NCBI GenBank assembly: GCA_050742975.1
Contig: JBOGDQ010000292.1
Location: 1 to 11,590, forward strand
Direction of reading: 5' to 3'
Length of the DNA stretch: 11,590 nt
From: JBDTGE01 sp050742975
GTDB lineage: Bacteria; Actinomycetota; Actinomycetes; Mycobacteriales; Jatrophihabitantaceae
This document shows, in pieces, positions 6,375-11,590 of the stretch; the first letter of the stretch is position 1; every line of letters starts with the position of its first letter. Below the pieces are notes generated by a model. It was not told the DNA's origin and did no database searches. It saw nothing but the letters and a program-made list of their open reading frames with translations. Position numbers and translations under genes: made by a program.

Positions 6375-7324
6375 TTGCCACGACGCTGGACGAGGGCACC
6401 TTCGAGCAGCTCGCGCACCGGCATCGGCGGGAGCTGCACGTGCACTGCTACCGGATGCTCGCCTCGTTCGACGAGGCCGAGGACGCGGTGCAGGAGACCC
6501 TGCTGCGCGCCTGGCGCGCGCGGAGCTCCTTCAACGGCGGCCCGCACGCCCGGGCGTGGCTGTACAAGATCGCGACGAACGTCTGCCTGGACGCGATCCG
6601 CGCGCGGGCCAGACGCGTCCCGGAGCTGCACTCTTACGCCGAGCTCGGGTGGCTGCAGCCCTACCCCGACCAGCTGCTGGACCAGGTGGCGGCCGTCGAG
6701 GACGAGCCGGACGCCGTGGTCGTCGCGCGGGAGACGATCGAGCTGGCCTTCCTCGCCGCGCTGCAGGTTCTGCCGCCGCGACAGCGCGCCGCCCTGCTGG
6801 CCCGTGACGTTCTGGGCATGGCGGCGAGCGACACGGCATCGCTGCTGGACACGAGCGTCGCGGCGGCCAACAGCGCGTTGCAGCGGGCGCGCGCGCGGAT
6901 GCAGGAGCACCTGCCGTCGCACCGCAGCGACTGGTCCGCGCACGCGCCGACCGCGGCCGAGCGCGACCTGCTGGCGGCGTTCATCGACGCGCACGAGCGG
7001 TGCGACGCCGTGGCGGCCGTGGCGATCGCGGCGCAGGACATCCGGGTCACGATGCCGCCGGCTCCGATGTGCTTCGACGGGCTGGACATGGTCGGTGGCC
7101 TGATGCGACGCGCCTTCGGCCCGGAACGCGACGGCGACTGGCGGCTCGTCCCGACGCGGGCGAACCGGATGCCGACCGCCGCGAGCTATCTGCGCCGCAC
7201 GGGCGACAGCGAGTTCCGCGCGTTCAAGTTCGACGTGCTGCGCGTCGAGGACGGGGTGATCGCCGAGATCACCACGTTCGGTGCCGCGCTGTTCCCGGCG
7301 TTCGGGCTGGCCCCGACGCTCTGA
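6371..7324 (+). CDS. ECF sigma factor, SigG type, with SnoaL-like C-terminal domain
   Basis: This 317-residue RNA polymerase sigma factor has region 2 at about 10-80 (ELHVHCYRML, DEAEDAVQETLLRAWRA at 34-50, RAWLYKIATNVCLDAIR). Region 4 is at about 120-180 (LPPRQRAALLARDVLGM, then a helix-turn-helix ending NSALQRARARM). The C-terminal 130 residues form a SnoaL/NTF2-like domain (LLAAFIDAHERCD, MPPAPMCFDG, closing LFPAFGLAP). This layout and the C-terminus resemble M. tuberculosis SigG and the TIGR02960 group. In ECF groups of this kind the fused domain is thought to control the sigma factor in place of a separate anti-sigma, and none is encoded nearby. The GTG start overlaps the VOC stop (GTGA, 6371-6374) with no good Shine-Dalgarno close by, suggesting translational coupling. 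The frame stays open upstream across the VOC gene, but those codons are a shadow. Target promoters are unknown. Confidence 0.92.
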   Translation: MIATTLDEGTFEQLAHRHRRELHVHCYRMLASFDEAEDAVQETLLRAWRARSSFNGGPHARAWLYKIATNVCLDAIRARARRVPELHSYAELGWLQPYPDQLLDQVAAVEDEPDAVVVARETIELAFLAALQVLPPRQRAALLARDVLGMAASDTASLLDTSVAAANSALQRARARMQEHLPSHRSDWSAHAPTAAERDLLAAFIDAHERCDAVAAVAIAAQDIRVTMPPAPMCFDGLDMVGGLMRRAFGPERDGDWRLVPTRANRMPTAASYLRRTGDSEFRAFKFDVLRVEDGVIAEITTFGAALFPAFGLAPTL

Positions 7325-7380
7325 GCGTTTGCGGCGGGTCTGCTCGCACGAACGCGACAACGTCTGTCGTGGCCGGTCGG

Positions 7381-7386
7381 TACGTT
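7381..7386 (+). promoter_or_regulatory. Possible -10 element for a leaderless PEPM-family transcript
   Basis: TACGTT fits the actinobacterial TANNNT -10 consensus and ends 6 bases before the ATG at 7393, so the transcript could begin at the ATG. No convincing Shine-Dalgarno is present, which fits a leaderless start. No good -35 is visible. A small inverted repeat (CGACA 7355-7359, TGTCG 7365-7369) lies upstream. Confidence 0.4.
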
Positions 7387-7392
7387 GCGGGC

Positions 7393-8187
7393 ATGACCGA
7401 ACACGCTGACGCCTTCCTCGCCCTGCACGTTCCCGGACAGCCACTGCTGCTGCCGAACCCGTGGGACGTCGGCTCGGCAAGGCTGCTCGCGTCGCTGGGC
7501 TTCGCCGCCCTCGCCACCACGAGCAGCGGCTTCGCTATGACGCTCGGCCGGCTGGACGGCTCGCTCACGCGCGAGGAGGCGCTCGCGCACGGGTCCGCGC
7601 TGGTCGCGGCCGTCGACGTCCCGGTGTCGGCCGACCTGGAGAACGGGTTTGCCGACGAGCCCGAGCAGGTGGCGACGACGATCGCGCTGGCGATCAGCGC
7701 CGGGCTGGCCGGCTGCTCGATCGAGGACTTCGACGGCGGCGGGATCTACCCGGCCGACGTTGCCGCCGAACGGGTCCGGGCCGCTGCCGAGGCCGCGCAC
7801 GGGGCGGACCGTCTCGTGCTCACTGCTCGCGCCGAGAACCACCTGCACGGGCGGCCCGATCTGGCCGACACGATCGCCCGGCTGCAGTCCTTCCAGGAGG
7901 CCGGCGCGGATGTGCTGTACGCACCCGGCCTGTCCGAACTGGCCGACATCCGCTCGGTCGTGTCGTCCGTCGACCGCCCGGTGAACGTGCTGGCGATGCC
8001 GGGAGCGCCTCCCATCGCCGCGCTCGCCGACGCCGGGGTGGCCCGGGTCTCGGTGGGTGGGGCGTTCGCGTTCGCCGCGCTCGGTGCGGTCGTCGAGGCG
8101 GCGCGGGAGTTGCAGTCCCAGGGGACCTACTCCTACGGCGCCCGTTCGCGCGGCGGCCGCGCCGCCGTGCAGGCGGCGTTCTCGTGA
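7393..8187 (+). CDS. Isocitrate lyase/PEP mutase superfamily enzyme
   Basis: This 264-residue TIM-barrel protein belongs to the isocitrate lyase/phosphoenolpyruvate mutase superfamily (COG2513-like). It shows LLLPNPWDVGSAR (Asp25), ATTSSGFAM at 41-49, the Mg2+-binding ADLENGF (Asp81, Glu83), IEDFDG (Glu111, Asp112), LTARAEN (Arg146, Asn149) and a late NVLAMPGAP strand. It lacks the KKCGH/KRCGH loop of isocitrate and methylisocitrate lyases and the EDK-NS pattern of true PEP mutase. It is therefore neither by motif, and its substrate, probably a 2-oxo or dicarboxylic acid with C-C or P-C lyase chemistry, is unknown. The gap of 68 bases after the sigma gene and the possible TACGTT -10 suggest separate transcription. 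It is the last gene before the conserved GNAT neighbour of ispG. Confidence 0.88.
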   Translation: MTEHADAFLALHVPGQPLLLPNPWDVGSARLLASLGFAALATTSSGFAMTLGRLDGSLTREEALAHGSALVAAVDVPVSADLENGFADEPEQVATTIALAISAGLAGCSIEDFDGGGIYPADVAAERVRAAAEAAHGADRLVLTARAENHLHGRPDLADTIARLQSFQEAGADVLYAPGLSELADIRSVVSSVDRPVNVLAMPGAPPIAALADAGVARVSVGGAFAFAALGAVVEAARELQSQGTYSYGARSRGGRAAVQAAFS

Positions 8188-8309
8188 CAGCGGCGCAGGG
8201 CCAGCCAGCCGGGGCGGTGCGAGTGCCCACGCCGTGATCAACCGGGTCAAGACGGCAACGGTCGCCGTGCCCCCGGGCAGGCCTGCCGCGCAGCACGTCC
8301 CGGTCGCGG

Positions 8310-8315
8310 TAACGT
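8310..8315 (+). promoter_or_regulatory. Possible -10 element for a leaderless GNAT transcript
   Basis: TAACGT fits the TANNNT consensus, and the GTG at 8324 follows after 8 bases with no Shine-Dalgarno. This favours the GTG at 8324 as both transcription and translation start over an in-frame GTG at 8234. No clear -35 is seen, and nothing else was recognised in 8188-8309. Confidence 0.4.
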
Positions 8316-8323
8316 CAGCCGGC

Positions 8324-9190
8324 GTGACGGCCCTGCGCTCAGCCCTGCACAGCAGGATGCGCGCCGAGGTGCTCGACGACGGCGGGCGCTCCGCGCTGAA
8401 GCGCCTGCTGGACGAGGACGCCGTGGTGAACGCGGTGGTGTCCGCCCGGGTGCGGGGCACGAGATCGCTGCGGCCGCGGGTGTTCGGCGCAACGATGTTC
8501 GGCGTAACCGACGGCGAGCACCTCCGCGCGGCGTGCTACAGCGGCGGGAACCTGATTCCGGTCGGCGGTGACGCTCGCTCGTGGGATGTCCTGGTCGACG
8601 CAGTGGCCCACCGGCCCCGGGTCTGCACGTCCATCGTGGGGCGAGCCGAGGCGGTTGCGGCGATCTGGTCCGCGCTCTCGCCGAGGTGGGCGCCGGCTCG
8701 CTCGCTCCGCACGGAGCAGCCGCTGCTGATCGTCGACGGCGCGGTGGACGTCGAGGGCGACGACACGGTACGGGCGGCCCGGCCCGCCGACCTCGAGCGG
8801 TACCAGGCCGCCGCGGCGGCGATGTTCACCGAGGAACTCGGGGTCTCACCGCACGTCGCGCCGGGCAGCGCCGCCTTCCGACTCCGCATCCGGGACCTGA
8901 TCGGCCAGAGCCGCGCGTTCGCCAGCTTCGACTTCCGCGGCCAGGTGACCTTCAAGGCCGATCTCGGCGCAGTGACCCCTCATACCTGCCAGATCCAGGG
9001 CGTGTGGGTGCGCCCGGACCTGCGCGGTCGCGGCATCGGGACGGCCGGCCTGGCCACCGTCCTGCGCCATGCCCTGACCCTCGCCCCGAGCGCCAGCCTG
9101 TACGTGAACCACTTCAACGGTTCTGCGCGCCGCATGTACGAGAAACTCGGTATGCGTCAGCACGCCACCTTGTCTACGGTCCTGTTGTGA
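8324..9190 (+). CDS. DUF4081 + GNAT N-acetyltransferase (Rv2867c-like)
   Basis: This 288-residue two-domain protein has an N-terminal DUF4081-type half (about 1-125: LLDEDAVVNAVVSARV, CYSGGNLIPVGGD, RPRVCTSIVGRAEAV). The C-terminal half is a GNAT domain (about 150-288) with the acetyl-CoA pyrophosphate loop RGRGIGTAG, preceded by the QIQGVWVRPDL strand and followed by SLYVNHFNGSARRMYEKLGM. It matches the actinobacterial protein directly downstream of ispG in mycobacteria (Rv2867c), so it is part of the ancestral dxr-rseP-ispG neighbourhood. Its acceptor substrate is unknown. In-frame codons continue upstream, but GTG 8324 gives the family-like length and sits behind a possible -10 element. 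The HAD gene starts 31 bases after its stop. Confidence 0.9.
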   Translation: MTALRSALHSRMRAEVLDDGGRSALKRLLDEDAVVNAVVSARVRGTRSLRPRVFGATMFGVTDGEHLRAACYSGGNLIPVGGDARSWDVLVDAVAHRPRVCTSIVGRAEAVAAIWSALSPRWAPARSLRTEQPLLIVDGAVDVEGDDTVRAARPADLERYQAAAAAMFTEELGVSPHVAPGSAAFRLRIRDLIGQSRAFASFDFRGQVTFKADLGAVTPHTCQIQGVWVRPDLRGRGIGTAGLATVLRHALTLAPSASLYVNHFNGSARRMYEKLGMRQHATLSTVLL

Positions 9191-9221
9191 TCAAGACGAT
9201 GAGCGGCCGCGGCACACGCCG

Positions 9222-9902
9222 GTGAGCAGAGTTAGGACAGTGATCTTCGACTGGGGCGGCACGCTGACGCCCTGGCACGTACTGGACCCGTTGGACGCGT
9301 GGCTGACGACCGTCGAGGACCCGGACCTCGCCGCGCGCCTGCACGCCGCGGAGACCGCGGTGTGGATCCGCTGCCGGGACGAGCAGCGCAGCGGGACCCT
9401 CGAGGAGGTTTTCGCCGCGGCGGAGGTGACCGCGACCGAGGCCATGCTGGCCCTGCACCACGCCTGGTGGGAGCCGCACACCTTTCTGGACCCCGACGTG
9501 CCTGCGGTGTTCGCCGGGCTGCATGAGCGCGGGATCAAGATCGGCGTCCTGTCCAACACGATCTGGCCGCGCAGCGTCCACGAGCAGATCTTCGACCGCG
9601 ACGGGGCCGCGGGGTTCATCGACGGCGCCGTCTACTCCTCCGAGATCGCGTGGACCAAGCCGCACCCGGAGGCGTTCCACGCGGCACTGGCCGCTGTCGG
9701 CGTTGACGACCCGGCCGCCGCGGTGTTCGTGGGAGACCGCGTGTACGACGACATCCACGGCGCGAAGTCGGTGGGGATGAAGGCGATTCTGGTGCCGCAC
9801 AGCGTCATCCCGGCCGAGCAGCGCGGACCGGTGAGCGGCGAGCCGGACGCGATAGTCGGTCGGCTCGGTGACGTGCTGACGGTCGTCGACGGCTGGTGCT
9901 GA
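9222..9902 (+). CDS. HAD-superfamily hydrolase with altered motif I (DWGGT)
   Basis: This 226-residue haloacid dehalogenase-like hydrolase has a helical cap at about 15-90. Motif I is FDWGGT, with nucleophile Asp10; motif II is VLSNT (Ser111); motif III is Lys146 in TKPHPEAF; motif IV is VGDRVYDD (Asp172, Asp176, Asp177). In phosphatases of this family motif I is DxD, the second Asp being the general acid/base. Here that place is Gly12. Phosphonatases have DWAGT at the same site, so the change does not exclude activity. Likely chemistry is hydrolysis of a small phosphorylated or related compound; the substrate is unknown. The start is GTG 9222 (MSRVRTVIFDWGG). A GTG at 9240 would begin inside the first strand. 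It may be co-transcribed with the GNAT gene. Confidence 0.88.
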   Translation: MSRVRTVIFDWGGTLTPWHVLDPLDAWLTTVEDPDLAARLHAAETAVWIRCRDEQRSGTLEEVFAAAEVTATEAMLALHHAWWEPHTFLDPDVPAVFAGLHERGIKIGVLSNTIWPRSVHEQIFDRDGAAGFIDGAVYSSEIAWTKPHPEAFHAALAAVGVDDPAAAVFVGDRVYDDIHGAKSVGMKAILVPHSVIPAEQRGPVSGEPDAIVGRLGDVLTVVDGWC

Positions 9903-9978
9903 GCTTGATCGTTCGCGCGCGGCGTAATACCAGTTCGGTGTGCGCACGGTGTCAGTCGCGAGGAGCATCCTGGAACGC

Positions 9979-11590
9979 ATGCTGACGCGCCTGCTCCGCA
10001 CGTTCCTGCGGCCGTACTCCGGATGGCTGTGGGCCGTGGTCGCGCTACAACTGCTCGGAACCATCGCCGCGCTCTACCTGCCCAGCCTCAACGCGGACAT
10101 CATCGACAACGGCATCGCGAAGGGCGACACCGGCTACATCCTGCGCATCGGTGGCTGGATGCTGGCCGTCAGCTTCGCGCAGATCATCTGCTCGGTCGTC
10201 GCCGTGTACTTCGGCGCGCGCACGGCCATGAGCTTCGGACGTGACGTCCGCGCTGCGATCTTCAAGAAGGTGGGCCGGTTCGCCGCGCGGGAGGTGGCGC
10301 ACTTCGGTGCACCGTCGCTGATCACCCGCAACACCAACGACGTGCAGCAGGTGCAGATGCTAGTCGTCATGACCTGCACGATGATGATCGCGGCGCCGAT
10401 CATGTGCGTCGGCGGCGTCATCATGGCGCTGCGTCAGGACGTCGGGCTGTCCTGGCTGGTGGGGGTCAGCGTCCCGGTGCTGGCCGTCTCCATCGGCCTG
10501 ATCATCCGCAAGATGGTGCCGCAGTTCCGGGAGATGCAGGAGCGCATCGACGCGGTCAACCGGGTGCTGCGCGAGCAGATCACCGGTGTGCGCGTGGTCC
10601 GCGCCTTCGTCCGCGAACCGGTCGAGGTTCGCCGCTTCGGGGACGCGAACGACGCGCTGACGATGACGGCCATGCGCGCCGGCCGGCTGATGGTTCGCAT
10701 CTTCCCGACGGTGATGCTCGTGCTGAACGTCTCGATCGTCACGCTGCTGTGGTTCGGTGCCTCGCGGATCGACTCGGGCGAGATGCAGGTCGGCTCGCTG
10801 ACCGCGTTCATGAGCTATCTCATGCAGATCCTCATGTCGGTCATGATGGCGACCTTCATGCTGATGATGGTGCCGCGCGCGGCCGTGTGTGCCGAGCGGA
10901 TCCAGGAGGTGCTCGAGGCGGAACTGTCGATCACGATGCCGGCGGACCCGGTGACGGCACTCGGGGGCCGGGCCGAGGTGGAGTTCCGCGGCGTCACGTT
11001 CTCCTACCCCGGAGCCGCGGCCCCGGTGCTGCGCGAGATAACGCTGCGCGCCTCGGCCGGGCAGACGACCGCGGTCATCGGCAGTACCGGCTCGGGCAAG
11101 ACCACCCTGATCTCGCTGATCCCGCGGCTGTTCGACGCAACCGCGGGGAGCGTTCTCGTCGACGGCGTGGACGTGCGGAACATCGAGCCCGACCTGCTGT
11201 GGAGCCGGCTCGGACTCGTGCCGCAGCGGGCGTACCTGTTCAGCGGCACGGTCGCGAGCAACCTGCGGTACGGCAACCCCGAGGCTACCGACGACGAGCT
11301 GTGGGAGGCGCTGACCGTCGCCCAGGCCCGCGACTTCGTCCTCGCGATGCCCGGCGGGCTCGAGGAGCCGATAGCGCAGGGTGGGACGAACGTGTCCGGC
11401 GGCCAGCGGCAGCGGCTGGCGATCGCGCGCGCGATGGTTCGCCACCCGGAGATCTACCTGTTAGACGAGTCGTTCTCCGCGCTGGACCTCGGGACGGACG
11501 CCCGGCTGCGGGCTGCACTCAAGCCGGTCACGCGCGACGCCGCGGTCATCGTCGTGGCGCAGCGGGTCTCGACGATCATCGATGCCGACC
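9979..11590 (+). CDS. ABC exporter half-transporter, permease-ATPase fusion (3' truncated)
   Basis: The reading frame runs off the window after 537 codons. The N-terminal part is an exporter membrane domain with six probable helices (about 17-36, 56-78, 128-150, 155-176, 240-262, 273-298). The nucleotide-binding domain starts near 333: Walker A GSTGSGKTT at 368-376, Q-loop Gln416 (VPQRAYLFSGT), signature VSGGQRQR (Ser473-Gly475), Walker B YLLDES with Asp496-Glu497, D-loop SALD, and a switch position occupied by Gln528 (VAQRVST) instead of His. The family resembles heterodimeric multidrug-type exporters (YfiB/YfiC, BmrC/BmrD), so a partner half-transporter probably follows outside the window. 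The ATG at 9979 gives the usual N-terminus (LTRLLRTFLRPY); in-frame GTGs at 9940 and 9949 are alternatives. GAGGAG at 9960-9965 is 13 bases upstream, rather far. The cargo is unknown. Confidence 0.93.
   Translation, partial: MLTRLLRTFLRPYSGWLWAVVALQLLGTIAALYLPSLNADIIDNGIAKGDTGYILRIGGWMLAVSFAQIICSVVAVYFGARTAMSFGRDVRAAIFKKVGRFAAREVAHFGAPSLITRNTNDVQQVQMLVVMTCTMMIAAPIMCVGGVIMALRQDVGLSWLVGVSVPVLAVSIGLIIRKMVPQFREMQERIDAVNRVLREQITGVRVVRAFVREPVEVRRFGDANDALTMTAMRAGRLMVRIFPTVMLVLNVSIVTLLWFGASRIDSGEMQVGSLTAFMSYLMQILMSVMMATFMLMMVPRAAVCAERIQEVLEAELSITMPADPVTALGGRAEVEFRGVTFSYPGAAAPVLREITLRASAGQTTAVIGSTGSGKTTLISLIPRLFDATAGSVLVDGVDVRNIEPDLLWSRLGLVPQRAYLFSGTVASNLRYGNPEATDDELWEALTVAQARDFVLAMPGGLEEPIAQGGTNVSGGQRQRLAIARAMVRHPEIYLLDESFSALDLGTDARLRAALKPVTRDAAVIVVAQRVSTIIDAD

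Noticed and set aside
7393..9902. Phosphonate biosynthesis or degradation locus (PEPM-family enzyme plus a DWGGT HAD protein)
   Set aside because: The PEPM-family protein lacks the PEP mutase motif, there is no phosphonopyruvate decarboxylase, transaminase or phn transporter gene, and the conserved GNAT gene lies between the two.
9903..9978. Promoter made of TTGATC (9905-9910) and TAATAC (9925-9930) for the ABC gene
   Set aside because: The spacer is only 14 bases and the -10 match is imperfect, so it was not called as a feature.
10360..11445. 361-codon minus-strand open frame across the ABC gene
   Set aside because: His/Arg/Asp-rich shadow of the transporter, without recognisable domains.

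Overview
The window is GC-rich DNA of an actinobacterium. This rests on the very high G/C at third codon positions, the use of GTG and TTG starts, and the gene order dxr - rseP (site-2 protease) - ispG, which with a DUF4081/GNAT acetyltransferase is the conserved actinobacterial arrangement (M. tuberculosis Rv2870c to Rv2867c). The genus cannot be named from the sequence alone. All supported genes lie on the + strand. No rRNA, tRNA, CRISPR array, insertion sequence or phage gene was seen.

Layout. (1) 2-1150: the 3' part of an FMN-dependent lactate 2-monooxygenase-like enzyme, whose start lies before the window. (2) 1151-1258: a structured leader holding a perfect 8-bp hairpin and a possible 33-codon ORF whose stop overlaps the TTG start of dxr. 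(3) 1259-4980: dxr, rseP and ispG, tightly packed and probably one operon. Dxr and IspG are two steps of the MEP isoprenoid pathway, and RseP is the intramembrane protease usually sitting between them. A terminator-like hairpin overlaps the ispG stop. (4) 4981-5142: an intergenic region with a 7-bp inverted repeat and a strong Shine-Dalgarno for the next gene. (5) 5143-7324: an SDR-fold protein lacking the YxxxK catalytic pair, a VOC/glyoxalase-fold protein, and an ECF sigma factor of the SigG type with a SnoaL-like C-terminal domain. The sigma start overlaps the VOC stop (GTGA). (6) 7393-8187: an isocitrate lyase/PEP mutase superfamily enzyme, apparently with its own promoter. (7) 8324-9190: the DUF4081+GNAT acetyltransferase that in mycobacteria directly follows ispG. 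(8) 9222-9902: a HAD-family hydrolase with an altered motif I. (9) 9979 to the window end: an ABC exporter half-transporter, truncated by the window edge.

How they fit together. The MEP genes and RseP are core housekeeping genes. The SDR-VOC-sigma-PEPM block looks like an accessory cassette placed between ispG and its usual GNAT neighbour. The likeliest reading is a small stress or metabolite-response unit: the sigma factor, with its fused SnoaL-like domain, may control the VOC and SDR genes, by analogy with SigG and glyoxalase-like genes in mycobacteria. That is inference. The best targets for follow-up are this cassette, the missing catalytic residues in the SDR and HAD proteins, the dxr leader, and the mixed canonical/degenerate motifs in the ABC ATPase.
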